Shown: positions 41,344 to 54,128, counted from the stretch's first letter. The stretch: DNA of 64,000 bases from Odontesthes bonariensis (GCF_027942865.1 NC_134522.1:30553349-30617348), one strand, 5' to 3'. The notes: generated by a model not told the origin, from the letters alone. Numbers and translations: made by a program.

Positions 41344-42145
41344 TTACAGCCTGTGCCCATGCTAACGAGCGGTCTCCTAGCAACAAGCTTAACAGCCTGC
41401 TCAGGGCTGAGACAGACTGCTTAGGAAGAAAAGGCCAAGATGGAGCCTTTCAGGAGCCATATTGTGCCTTCCAGTTGCCTTATCCAAGTATCCAAGTAAA
41501 TGCATTGAAAATAACTTAACATTAAGCACTTAAGCTTATTTAAAATGGCATAAAAACTTTTTTTACACCAGACCTTGATAGAAATGACATAAATGTGTCC
41601 CCCATTTAGGGGCTTGCAGAAGCGCAAAATTGAATTGGAAAATCGATTGTAAAGCACAAAATGAGCCTAAAATGCAAAAAAAATGCTGTTTTGGAGGCCT
41701 CATAACTCAGCCATACAAATTCACAGAGACCTCATATGTGACAGGAGTCTCTCATATTTATAGGTTTATTCATGGCAAATGCATCAGTATTAAAACTCAT
41801 GGTTATAGGAGAGAAAAAGAAGACACTTTTGCCTAAATGGCAGAAACTGCCCTATTTTTGAGTTGCCATAACTCAGCCATCCGACATCGCAGAGACCTCA
41901 TTCAAAGTTTATATGTGACAGGAGGCTCTCAACTTTCTTCAGCAGACCTGTCTTAGGGATTTTGGGTCTCTGCGAGACCCGAAATTTCCATTGAAAAAAT
42001 GATTGAAAGGCACTTAAGGAGCCAAATATGCCAAAAAATGCCCTGTTTTGGAGGCCTCATAACTCAACCATACGATATCACAGAGACCTCATTCAAAGTT
42101 TATATGTGACAGGAGACTCTCGACTTACACTGAACTAAAGTCTGT
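41344..42145 (+). repeat. Diverged ~75-bp repeats leading into the array
   Basis: Three copies, near 41697, 41868 and 42057, of CATAACTCAGCCATACAA-like text followed by AGAGACCTCAT and GTGACAGGAG...CTCTC. They are spaced 170-190 bp with C/T-rich and AAATGC-rich linkers (AAAAAATGCCCTGTTTTGGA). No gene. Confidence 0.65.
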
Positions 42146-45100
42146 TTTCCCACTGGTTTCATCTCTTTCTAGTGGTTCTGCCTGCCTCCTGCATGTATTT
42201 ATGCTCATTTGCATCTGTTTTCCCACTGGTTTCATCTCTTTCTGGTGGTTCTGTGTGCCTCCTGCATGTATTTATGCTCATTTGCATCTGTTTTCTCACT
42301 GGTTTCATCTCATTCTAGTGGTTCTGTGTGCCTCCTGCATGTATTTATGCTCATTTGCATCTGTTTTCCCACTGGTTTCATCTCTTTCTGGTGGTTCTGT
42401 GTGCCCCCTGCATGTATTTATGCTCATTTGCATCTGTTTTCCCACTGGTTTCATCTCTTTCTGGTGGTTCTGTGTGCCCCCTGCATGTATTTATGCTCAT
42501 TTGCATTTGTTTTCCCACTGGTTTCATCTCTTTCTAGTGGTTCTGTGTGCCCCCTGCATGTATTTATGCTCTTTTACATCTGTTTTCACACTGGTTTCAT
42601 CTCTTTCTAGTGGTTCTGTGTGCCTCCTGCATGTATTTATGCTCATTTGCATCTGTTTTCCCACTGGTTTCATCTCTTTCTAGTGGTTCTGTGTGCCTCC
42701 TGCATGTATTTATGCTCATTTGCATCTGTTTTCCCACTGGTTTCATCTCTTTCTGGTGGTTCTGTGTGCCTCCTGCATGTATTTATGCTCATTTGCATCT
42801 GTTTTCACACTGGTTTTATCTCTTTCTGGTTGTTTTGTGTGCCTCCTGCATGTATTTATGCTCATTTACATCCGTTTTCCCACTGGTTTCATCTCTTTCT
42901 AGTGGTTCTGTGTGCCCCCTGCATGTATTTATGCTCATTTGCATCTGTTTTCCCACTGGTTTCATCTCTTTCTAGTGGTTTTGTGTGCCTCCTGCATGTA
43001 TCTATGCTCATTTGCATCTGTTTTCCCACTGGTTTCATCTCTTTCTAGTGGTTCTGCCTGCCTCCTGCATGTATTTATGCTCATTTGCATCTGTTTTCCC
43101 ACTGGTTTTTATCTCTTTCTAGTGGTTCTGTGTGCCTCCTGCATGTATTTATGCTCATTTGCATCTGTTTTCCCACTGGTTTTATCTCTTTCTAGTGGTT
43201 CTGTGTGCCTCCTGCATGTATTTATGCTCATTTGGATCTGTTTTCCCACTGGTTTCATCTCTTTCTGGTGGTTCTGTGTGCCCCCTGCATGTATTTATGC
43301 TCATTTGCATCTGTTTTCTCACTGGTTTCATCTCATTCTAGTGGTTCTGTGTGCCTCCTAAATGTATTTATGCTCATTTGCATCTGTTTTCCCACTGGTT
43401 TCATCTCTTTCTAGTGGTTCTGTGTGCCTCCTGCATGTATTTAAGCTCATTTGCATCTGTTTTCTCACTGGTTTCATCTCTTTCTAGTGGTTTTGTGTGT
43501 CTCCTGCATGTATCTGTCCTCATTTACATCGGTTTTCCCACTGCTTTCATCTCTTTCTGGTGGTTTTGTGTGCCTCCTGCATGTATTTATGCTCATTTAC
43601 ATCCGTTTTCCCACTGGTTTCATCTCTTTCTGGTGGTTCTGTGTGCCTCCTGCATGTATTTATGCTCATTTGCATCTGTTTTCCCACTGGTTTCATCTCT
43701 TTCTGGTGGTTTTATGTGCCTCCTGGATGTATTTAGGCTCATTTAATCCGTTTTCCCACTGGTTTCATCTCTTTCTGGTGGTTCTGTGTGCCTCCTGCAT
43801 GTATTTATGCTCATTTGCATCTGTTTTCTCACTGGTTTCATCTCATTCTAGTGGTTCTGTGTGCCTCCTGCATGTATCTATGCTCATTTGCATTTGTTTT
43901 CCCACTGGTTTCATCTCTTTCTAGTGGTTCTGTGTGCCCCCTGCATGTATTTATGCTCTTTTACATCTGTTTTCACACTGGTTTCATCTCTTTCTAGTGG
44001 TTCTGTGTGCCTCCTGCATGTATTTATGCTCATTTGCATCTGTTTTCCCACTGGTTTCATCTCTTTCTAGTGGTTTTGTGTGCCTCCTGCATGTATCTAT
44101 GCTCATTTGCATCTGTTTTCCCACTGGTTTCATCTCTTTCTAGTGGTTCTGCCTGCCTCCTGCATGTATTTATGCTCATTTGCATCTGTTTTCCCACTGG
44201 TTTCATCTCTTTCTAGTGGTTCTGTGTGCCTCCTGCATGTATTTATGCTCATTTGCATCTGTTTTCTCACTGGTTTCATCTCTTTCTGGTGGTTCTGTGT
44301 GCCTCCTGCATGTATTTAAGCTCATTTGCATCTGTTTTCCCACTGGTGTCATCTCTTTCTGGTGGTTCTGTGTGCCTCCTGCATGTATTAATGCTCTTTT
44401 ACATCTGTTTTCCCACTGGTTCCATCTCTTTCTAGTGGTTCTGTGTGCCTCCTGCATGTATTTATGCTCATTTGCATCTGTTTTCCCACTGGTTTCATCT
44501 CTTTCTGGTGGTTCTGTGTGCCTCTTGCATGTATTTATGCTCATTTTCATCTGTTTTCCCACTGGTTTCATCTCATTCTGGTGGTTCTGTGTGCCTCCTG
44601 CATGTATTTACGCTCATTTGCATCTGTTTTCTCACTGGTTTCATCTCATTCTAGTGGTTCTGTGTGCCTCCTGCATGTATTTATGCTCATTTACATCTGT
44701 TTTCCCACTGGTTTCATCTCATTCTGGTGGTTCTGTGTGCCTCCTGCATGTATTTACGCTCATTTGCATCTGTTTTCTCACTGGTTTCATCTCATTCTAG
44801 TGGTTCTGTGTGCCTCCTGCATGTATTTATGCTCATTTACATCTGTTTTCCCACTGGTTTTATCTCTTTCTAGTGGTTCTGTGTGCCTCCTGCATGTATT
44901 TATGCTCATTTGCATCTGTTTTCCCACTGGTTTCATCTCTTTCTGGTGGTTCTGTGTGCCTCTTGCATGTATTTATGCTCATTTGCATCTGTTTTCCCAC
45001 TGGTTTCATCTCATTCTAGTGGTTCTGCCTGCCTCCTGCATGTATTTAAGCTCATTTGCATCTGTTTTCCCACTGGTTTCATCTCTTTCTGGTGGTTCTG

Positions 45101-48100
45101 TGTGCCTCCTGCATGTATTAATGCTCTTTTACATCTGTTTTCCCACTGGTTCCATCTCTTTCTAGTGGTTCTGTGTGCCTCCTGCATTTTTTTTTTTAGC
45201 TCATTTGCATCTGTTTTCCCACTGGTTTCATCTCTTTCTAGTGGTTCTGTGTGCCTCCTGCATGTATTTATGCTCATTTGCATCTGTTTTCCCACTGGTT
45301 TCATCTCTTTCTAGTGGTTCTGCCTGCCTCCTGCATGTATTTATGCTCATTTGCATCTGTTTTCCCACTGGTTTCATCTCTTTCTAGTGGTTCTGCCTGC
45401 CTCCTGCATGTATTTATGCTCATTTGCATCTGTTTTCCCACTGGTTTCATCTCATTCTGGTGGTTCTCTGTGCCTCCTGCATGTATTTACGCTCATTTGC
45501 ATCTGTTTTCTCACTGGTTTCATCTCATTCTAGTGGTTCTGTGTGCCTCCTGCATGTATTTATGCTCATTTGCATCTGTTTTCCCACTGGTTTTATCTCT
45601 TTCTAGTGGTTCTGTGTGCCTCCTGCATGTATTTATGCTCATTTGCATCTGTTTTCCCACTGGTTTCATCTCTTTCTGGTGGTTCTGTGTGCCTCCTGCA
45701 TGTATTTATGCTCATTTGCATCTGTTTTCTCACTGGTTTCATCTCATTCTAGTGGTTCTGTGTGCCTCCTGCATGTATTTATGCTCATTTGCATCTGTTT
45801 TCCCACTGGTTTCATCTCTTTCTGGTGGTTCTGTGTGCCCCCTGCATGTATTTATGCTCATTTGCATCTGTTTTCCCACTGGTTTCATCTCTTTCTGGTG
45901 GTTCTGTGTGCCCCCTGCATGTATTTATGCTCATTTGCATTTGTTTTCCCACTGGTTTCATCTCTTTCTAGTGGTTCTGTGTGCCCCCTGCATGTATTTA
46001 TGCTCTTTTACATCTGTTTTCACACTGGTTTCATCTCTTTCTAGTGGTTCTGTGTGCCTCCTGCATGTATTTATGCTCATTTGCATCTGTTTTCCCACTG
46101 GTTTCATCTCTTTCTAGTGGTTCTGTGTGCCTCCTGCATGTATTTATGCTCATTTGCATCTGTTTTCCCACTGGTTTCATCTCTTTCTGGTGGTTCTGTG
46201 TGCCTCCTGCATGTATTTATGCTCATTTGCATCTGTTTTCACACTGGTTTTATCTCTTTCTGGTTGTTTTGTGTGCCTCCTGCATGTATTTATGCTCATT
46301 TACATCCGTTTTCCCACTGGTTTCATCTCTTTCTAGTGGTTCTGTGTGCCCCCTGCATGTATTTATGCTCATTTGCATCTGTTTTCCCACTGGTTTCATC
46401 TCTTTCTAGTGGTTTTGTGTGCCTCCTGCATGTATCTATGCTCATTTGCATCTGTTTTCCCACTGGTTTCATCTCTTTCTAGTGGTTCTGCCTGCCTCCT
46501 GCATGTATTTATGCTCATTTGCATCTGTTTTCCCACTGGTTTTTATCTCTTTCTAGTGGTTCTGTGTGCCTCCTGCATGTATTTATGCTCATTTGCATCT
46601 GTTTTCCCACTGGTTTTATCTCTTTCTAGTGGTTCTGTGTGCCTCCTGCATGTATTTATGCTCATTTGGATCTGTTTTCCCACTGGTTTCATCTCTTTCT
46701 GGTGGTTCTGTGTGCCCCCTGCATGTATTTATGCTCATTTGCATCTGTTTTCTCACTGGTTTCATCTCATTCTAGTGGTTCTGTGTGCCTCCTAAATGTA
46801 TTTATGCTCATTTGCATCTGTTTTCCCACTGGTTTCATCTCTTTCTAGTGGTTCTGTGTGCCTCCTGCATGTATTTAAGCTCATTTGCATCTGTTTTCTC
46901 ACTGGTTTCATCTCTTTCTAGTGGTTTTGTGTGTCTCCTGCATGTATCTGTCCTCATTTACATCGGTTTTCCCACTGCTTTCATCTCTTTCTGGTGGTTT
47001 TGTGTGCCTCCTGCATGTATTTATGCTCATTTACATCCGTTTTCCCACTGGTTTCATCTCTTTCTGGTGGTTCTGTGTGCCTCCTGCATGTATTTATGCT
47101 CATTTGCATCTGTTTTCCCACTGGTTTCATCTCTTTCTGGTGGTTTTATGTGCCTCCTGGATGTATTTAGGCTCATTTAATCCGTTTTCCCACTGGTTTC
47201 ATCTCTTTCTGGTGGTTCTGTGTGCCTCCTGCATGTATTTATGCTCATTTGCATCTGTTTTCTCACTGGTTTCATCTCATTCTAGTGGTTCTGTGTGCCT
47301 CCTGCATGTATCTATGCTCATTTGCATTTGTTTTCCCACTGGTTTCATCTCTTTCTAGTGGTTCTGTGTGCCCCCTGCATGTATTTATGCTCTTTTACAT
47401 CTGTTTTCACACTGGTTTCATCTCTTTCTAGTGGTTCTGTGTGCCTCCTGCATGTATTTATGCTCATTTGCATCTGTTTTCCCACTGGTTTCATCTCTTT
47501 CTAGTGGTTTTGTGTGCCTCCTGCATGTATCTATGCTCATTTGCATCTGTTTTCCCACTGGTTTCATCTCTTTCTAGTGGTTCTGCCTGCCTCCTGCATG
47601 TATTTATGCTCATTTGCATCTGTTTTCCCACTGGTTTCATCTCTTTCTAGTGGTTCTGTGTGCCTCCTGCATGTATTTATGCTCATTTGCATCTGTTTTC
47701 TCACTGGTTTCATCTCTTTCTGGTGGTTCTGTGTGCCTCCTGCATGTATTTAAGCTCATTTGCATCTGTTTTCCCACTGGTGTCATCTCTTTCTGGTGGT
47801 TCTGTGTGCCTCCTGCATGTATTAATGCTCTTTTACATCTGTTTTCCCACTGGTTCCATCTCTTTCTAGTGGTTCTGTGTGCCTCCTGCATGTATTTATG
47901 CTCATTTGCATCTGTTTTCCCACTGGTTTCATCTCTTTCTGGTGGTTCTGTGTGCCTCTTGCATGTATTTATGCTCATTTTCATCTGTTTTCCCACTGGT
48001 TTCATCTCATTCTGGTGGTTCTGTGTGCCTCCTGCATGTATTTACGCTCATTTGCATCTGTTTTCTCACTGGTTTCATCTCATTCTAGTGGTTCTGTGTG

Positions 48101-51100
48101 CCTCCTGCATGTATTTATGCTCATTTACATCTGTTTTCCCACTGGTTTCATCTCATTCTGGTGGTTCTGTGTGCCTCCTGCATGTATTTACGCTCATTTG
48201 CATCTGTTTTCTCACTGGTTTCATCTCATTCTAGTGGTTCTGTGTGCCTCCTGCATGTATTTATGCTCATTTACATCTGTTTTCCCACTGGTTTTATCTC
48301 TTTCTAGTGGTTCTGTGTGCCTCCTGCATGTATTTATGCTCATTTGCATCTGTTTTCCCACTGGTTTCATCTCTTTCTGGTGGTTCTGTGTGCCTCTTGC
48401 ATGTATTTATGCTCATTTGCATCTGTTTTCCCACTGGTTTCATCTCATTCTAGTGGTTCTGCCTGCCTCCTGCATGTATTTAAGCTCATTTGCATCTGTT
48501 TTCCCACTGGTTTCATCTCTTTCTGGTGGTTCTGTGTGCCTCCTGCATGTATTAATGCTCTTTTACATCTGTTTTCCCACTGGTTCCATCTCTTTCTAGT
48601 GGTTCTGTGTGCCTCCTGCATTTTTTTTTTTAGCTCATTTGCATCTGTTTTCCCACTGGTTTCATCTCTTTCTAGTGGTTCTGTGTGCCTCCTGCATGTA
48701 TTTATGCTCATTTGCATCTGTTTTCCCACTGGTTTCATCTCTTTCTAGTGGTTCTGCCTGCCTCCTGCATGTATTTATGCTCATTTGCATCTGTTTTCCC
48801 ACTGGTTTCATCTCTTTCTAGTGGTTCTGCCTGCCTCCTGCATGTATTTATGCTCATTTGCATCTGTTTTCCCACTGGTTTCATCTCATTCTGGTGGTTC
48901 TCTGTGCCTCCTGCATGTATTTACGCTCATTTGCATCTGTTTTCTCACTGGTTTCATCTCATTCTAGTGGTTCTGTGTGCCTCCTGCATGTATTTATGCT
49001 CATTTGCATCTGTTTTCCCACTGGTTTTATCTCTTTCTAGTGGTTCTGTGTGCCTCCTGCATGTATTTATGCTCATTTGGATCTGTTTTCCCACTGGTTT
49101 CATCTCTTTCTGGTGGTTCTGTGTGCCCCCTGCATGTATTTATGCTCATTTGCATCTGTTTTCTCACTGGTTTCATCTCATTCTAGTGGTTCTGTGTGCC
49201 TCCTAAATGTATTTATGCTCATTTGCATCTGTTTTCCCACTGGTTTCATCTCTTTCTAGTGGTTCTGCCTGCCTCCTGCATGTATTTATGCTCATTTGCA
49301 TCTGTTTTCCCACTGGTTTCATCTCTTTCTAGTGGTTCTGTGTGCCTCCTGCATGTATTTATGCTCATTTGCATCTGTTTTCTCACTGGTTTCATCTCTT
49401 TCTGGTGGTTCTGTGTGCCTCCTGCATGTATTTAAGCTCATTTGCATCTGTTTTCCCACTGGTTTCATCTCTTTCTGGTGGTTCTGTGTGCCTCCTGCAT
49501 GTATTAATGCTCTTTTACATCTGTTTTCCCACTGGTTCCATCTCTTTCTAGTGGTTCTGTGTGCCTCCTGCATGTATTTATGCTCATTTGCATCTGTTTT
49601 CCCACTGGTTTCATCTCTTTCTGGTGGTTCTGTGTGCCTCTTGCATGTATTTATGCTCATTTTCATCTGTTTTCCCACTGGTTTCATCTCATTCTGGTGG
49701 TTCTGTGTGCCTCCTGCATGTATTTACGCTCATTTGCATCTGTTTTCTCACTGGTTTCATCTCATTCTAGTGGTTCTGTGTGCCTCCTGCATGTATTTAT
49801 GCTCATTTACATCTGTTTTCCCACTGGTTTCATCTCATTCTGGTGGTTCTGTGTGCCTCCTGCATGTATTTACGCTCATTTGCATCTGTTTTCTCACTGG
49901 TTTCATCTCATTCTAGTGGTTCTGTGTGCCTCCTGCATGTATTTATGCTCATTTACATCTGTTTTCCCACTGGTTTTATCTCTTTCTAGTGGTTCTGTGT
50001 GCCTCCTGCATGTATTTATGCTCATTTGCATCTGTTTTCCCACTGGTTTCATCTCTTTCTGGTGGTTCTGTGTGCCTCTTGCATGTATTTATGCTCATTT
50101 GCATCTGTTTTCCCACTGGTTTCATCTCATTCTAGTGGTTCTGCCTGCCTCCTGCATGTATTTAAGCTCATTTGCATCTGTTTTCCCACTGGTTTCATCT
50201 CTTTCTGGTGGTTCTGTGTGCCTCCTGCATGTATTAATGCTCTTTTACATCTGTTTTCCCACTGGTTCCATCTCTTTCTAGTGGTTCTGTGTGCCTCCTG
50301 CATTTTTTTTTTTAGCTCATTTGCATCTGTTTTCCCACTGGTTTCATCTCTTTCTAGTGGTTCTGTGTGCCTCCTGCATGTATTTATGCTCATTTGCATC
50401 TGTTTTCCCACTGGTTTCATCTCTTTCTAGTGGTTCTGCCTGCCTCCTGCATGTATTTATGCTCATTTGCATCTGTTTTCCCACTGGTTTCATCTCTTTC
50501 TAGTGGTTCTGCCTGCCTCCTGCATGTATTTATGCTCATTTGCATCTGTTTTCCCACTGGTTTCATCTCATTCTGGTGGTTCTCTGTGCCTCCTGCATGT
50601 ATTTACGCTCATTTGCATCTGTTTTCTCACTGGTTTCATCTCATTCTAGTGGTTCTGTGTGCCTCCTGCATGTATTTATGCTCATTTGCATCTGTTTTCC
50701 CACTGGTTTTATCTCTTTCTAGTGGTTCTGTGTGCCTCCTGCATGTATTTATGCTCATTTGGATCTGTTTTCCCACTGGTTTCATCTCTTTCTGGTGGTT
50801 CTGTGTGCCCCCTGCATGTATTTATGCTCATTTGCATCTGTTTTCTCACTGGTTTCATCTCATTCTAGTGGTTCTGTGTGCCTCCTAAATGTATTTATGC
50901 TCATTTGCATCTGTTTTCCCACTGGTTTCATCTCTTTCTAGTGGTTCTGCCTGCCTCCTGCATGTATTTATGCTCATTTGCATCTGTTTTCCCACTGGTT
51001 TCATCTCTTTCTAGTGGTTCTGTGTGCCTCCTGCATGTATTTATGCTCATTTGCATCTGTTTTCTCACTGGTTTCATCTCTTTCTGGTGGTTCTGTGTGC

Positions 51101-52860
51101 CTCCTGCATGTATTTAAGCTCATTTGCATCTGTTTTCCCACTGGTTTCATCTCTTTCTGGTGGTTCTGTGTGCCTCCTGCATGTATTAATGCTCTTTTAC
51201 ATCTGTTTTCCCACTGGTTCCATCTCTTTCTAGTGGTTCTGTGTGCCTCCTGCATGTATTTATGCTCATTTGCATCTGTTTTCCCACTGGTTTCATCTCT
51301 TTCTGGTGGTTCTGTGTGCCTCTTGCATGTATTTATGCTCATTTTCATCTGTTTTCCCACTGGTTTCATCTCATTCTGGTGGTTCTGTGTGCCTCCTGCA
51401 TGTATTTACGCTCATTTGCATCTGTTTTCTCACTGGTTTCATCTCATTCTAGTGGTTCTGTGTGCCTCCTGCATGTATTTATGCTCATTTACATCTGTTT
51501 TCCCACTGGTTTCATCTCATTCTGGTGGTTCTGTGTGCCTCCTGCATGTATTTACGCTCATTTGCATCTGTTTTCTCACTGGTTTCATCTCATTCTAGTG
51601 GTTCTGTGTGCCTCCTGCATGTATTTATGCTCATTTACATCTGTTTTCCCACTGGTTTTATCTCTTTCTAGTGGTTCTGTGTGCCTCCTGCATGTATTTA
51701 TGCTCATTTGCATCTGTTTTCCCACTGGTTTCATATCTTTCTGGTGGTTCTGTGTGCCTCTTGCATGTATTTATGCTCATTTGCATCTGTTTTCCCACTG
51801 GTTTCATCTCATTCTAGTGGTTCTGTGTGCCTCCTAAATGTATTTATGCTCATTTGCATCTGTTTTCCCACTGGTTTCATCTCTTTCTAGTGGTTCTGTG
51901 TGCCTCCTGCATGTATTTAAGCTCATTTGCATCTGTTTTCCCACTGGTTTCATCTCTTTCTGGTGGTTCTGTGTGCCTCCTGCATGTATTAATGCTCTTT
52001 TACATCTGTTTTCCCACTGGTTCCATCTCTTTCTAGTGGTTCTGTGTGCCTCCTGCATTTTTTTTTTTAGCTCATTTGCATCTGTTTTCCCACTGGTTTC
52101 ATCTCTTTCTAGTGGTTCTGTGTGCCTCCTGCATGTATTTATGCTCATTTGCATCTGTTTTCCCACTGGTTTCATCTCTTTCTAGTGGTTCTGCCTGCCT
52201 CCTGCATTTTTTTTTTAGCTCATTTGCATCTGTTTTCCCACTGGTTTCATCTCTTTCTAGTGGTTCTGTGTGCCTCCTGCATGTATTTATGCTCATTTGC
52301 ATCTGTTTTCCCACTGGTTTCATCTCTTTCTGGTGTTTCTGTGTGCCTCTTGCATGTATTTATGCTCATTTGCATCTGTTTTCCCACTGGTTTCATCTCA
52401 TTCTGGTGGTTCTGTGTGCCTCCTGCATGTATTTACGCTCATTTGCATCTGTTTTCTCACTGGTTTCATCTCATTCTAGTGGTTCTGTGTGCCTCCTGCA
52501 TGTATTTATGCTCATTTGCATCTGTTTTCCCACTGGTTTTATCTCTTTCTAGTGGTTCTGTGTGCCTCCTGCATGTATTTATGCTCATTTGGATCTGTTT
52601 TCCCACTGGTTTCATCTCTTTCTGGTGGTTCTGTGTGCCCCCTGCATGTATTTATGCTCATTTGCATCTGTTTTCTCACTGGTTTCATCTCATTCTAGTG
52701 GTTCTGTGTGCCTCCTAAATGTATTTATGCTCATTTGCATCTGTTTTCCCACTGGTTTCATCTCTTTCTAGTGGTTCTGTGTGCCTCCTGCATGTATTTA
52801 TGCTCATTTGCATCTGTTTTCTCACTGGTTTCATCTCTTTCTGGTGGTTCTGTGTGCCTC
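42146..52860 (+). repeat. 10.7-kb minisatellite, 73-bp unit, ~147 copies
   Basis: A tandem array of a 73-bp unit: TGGTTCTGTGTGCCTCCTGC, ATGTATTTATGCTCATTTGC, ATCTGTTTTCCCACTGGTTT, CATCTCTTTCTAG in order. Units differ at a few positions: CTAG/CTGG, TTCC/TTCT before CACTGG, CTCTTT/CTCATT, GTGTGCC/CCTGCC. Some have an expanded T run (near 45187, 48605, 50304, 52059 and 52206). Because 73 is not a multiple of 3, the many frames here, up to 288 codons, rotate through the same three phases and end wherever CTAG replaces CTGG. They are not genes. Most units contain ATTTGCAT followed by CTG. Blocks recur at 3,434 and 1,682 bp. Confidence 0.97.
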
Positions 52861-53225
52861 TTTTGGAGTTGCCATAACTCAGCCATCCGACATCGCAGAG
52901 ACCTCATTCAAAGTTTATATGTGACAGGAGACTCTCGACTTTAACATAACTAAAATATTTTTTTATTGGACGGGCAGTAGATTGGCACCCATCCAAAATT
53001 TCTTCAGAAATTTTCTAGTTATTCATCTATTATCTGAGCAGAACAGTCACCAACCACATCTTCCATGCTGAGCGTAAGTCTGCCCCCAGTTTGTGTGCGG
53101 GCACACTGGTGTGAACTCACGTGCACCACCTTGTCCACAGAGGGGGAGGGACCTGAAAGTTTTATCAGTTCGAATTTTCCGACTTTAGAGTCGGAATTTT
53201 GACAACCTGCCAACGGCAGCTTTAA
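52861..53225. repeat. Array flank and TTAA-ended element remnant
   Basis: 52862-52942 is another copy of the CATAACTCAGCCATCCGACA motif, almost the same as 41868-41940, so the array is embedded between copies of it. Further on, CCAACGGCAGCTTTAA (53210-53225), read in reverse, is TTAAAGCTGCCGTTGG, close to the left end of the Kolobok-like element at 35307. It is probably an end fragment of a related element. Confidence 0.5.
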
Positions 53226-53758
53226 TGAAAGTGCGTATGAATAGCACACACCTTTTAAAGTCTCATTTATGCCTTTTTTATACTTTCAGAGTGTAATTTT
53301 CCTCCGTTCACATAACATGTCAAATGGTTAGGGTACAGTACGGTGGAGGTTCTCCTCCTGTCACACTACATAACATAAAAATGAATGTACAAACCGTGAA
53401 ATAGTCAGAGTTAGAGTAAAAGCTGAGGGCAGGACGTCATTTCCTTGAAATACGTAGCGGAATATAATACGCAAAAGCATAAAAAAGCCTTGTAAAAACA
53501 CAGTAAATGACTTGGCGTGTAATAAGTACACCGCTTCATGAGATCTGGCTGTAACTGGTGAAAGTGACTTCCACATGAACACCAGGGTCTGAGTTGAAAA
53601 CCCAACAATATCTGCAAAATATGATGAAGTTTTGAACCAACTGGAGGCACTTCTACTCATGGCTTTAACTATTCTTGAGGTACAGAATCACAAAAAACAT
53701 TTTCTGAGGTGGATCCAGTTCCTGCTCTTTATTCTTTCAACAGTTTTATGAAACATGT
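53226..53758. other. Spacer, no supported gene
   Basis: Minus frames 53361-53660 and 53411-53650 show no domain. The last ~60 bp (TTCCTGCTCTTTATTCTTTC) are the duplicated flank that precedes each tRNA-Thr copy (also at about 35110 and 54053). Confidence 0.35.
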
Positions 53759-53832
53759 GGTGCTGTGGCTTAGTTGGCCAAAGTGCCTGTCTAGTAAACA
53801 GGAGATCCTGGGTTCAAATCCCAGCAGTGCCT
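53759..53832 (+). tRNA. tRNA-Thr (AGU)
   Basis: A 74-nt gene matching those at 34816 and 35151, except that the loop reads CTAGTAA instead of CTTGTAA. The anticodon is therefore AGT rather than TGT, still threonine. The acceptor (GGTGCTG/CAGTGCC) and T stem are intact, and the flanks are homologous to the other copies. With A34 it would be modified to inosine and read ACU/ACC/ACA. Confidence 0.9.
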
Positions 53833-54092
53833 GTTGTCCATCAGAGCTAACTATGACTTAGCATGAGAAACTAGTTGTTAGCAGGGTGCTACTGAATGCT
53901 TTGCATTGTTGGTCTTGATCAAATGATGGACCTTTCAATGAGCATCATGGTTATTTTGAGTGTTCTTTGGTCAGACTTGATAAAAAAAAAAATAAATTAA
54001 GTCATAGTTAGTTTTGGGAGTCTCAGGACCTTGTTTCCTGAAATGGATCCAGTTCAGGCTCTTTATTCTTTCATCAGTTTTCTGAACCATGT

Positions 54093-54128
54093 GGCCCTGT
54101 GGCTTAGTTGGTCAAAGTGCCTGTCTAG
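54093..54128 (+). pseudogene. tRNA-Thr 5' half, interrupted
   Basis: GGCCCTGTGGCTTAGTTGGT then CAAAGTGCCTGTCTAG: the acceptor strand (one base different), D arm and 5' anticodon stem of the same tRNA-Thr family, cut inside the anticodon loop at 54128. TGTAAAAAATGG follows, the probable start of an LTR. The 3' half was not found in the window. Confidence 0.75.

Noticed and set aside
42146..52860. CRISPR array
   Set aside because: Units are contiguous 73-bp repeats without unique spacers, in a vertebrate genome.
42146..52860. Centromeric satellite
   Set aside because: Only about 10.7 kb, flanked by gene-cluster and transposon sequence. Higher-order structure alone is not evidence of a centromere.
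42201..52944. Dozens of plus-strand frames of 60-288 codons and minus-strand frames of 74-122 codons in the array
   Set aside because: They are the three phases of a 73-bp repeat (73 = 3x24+1). Ends fall where CTAG replaces CTGG, the same text recurs in every phase, and there is no start context or splice structure.
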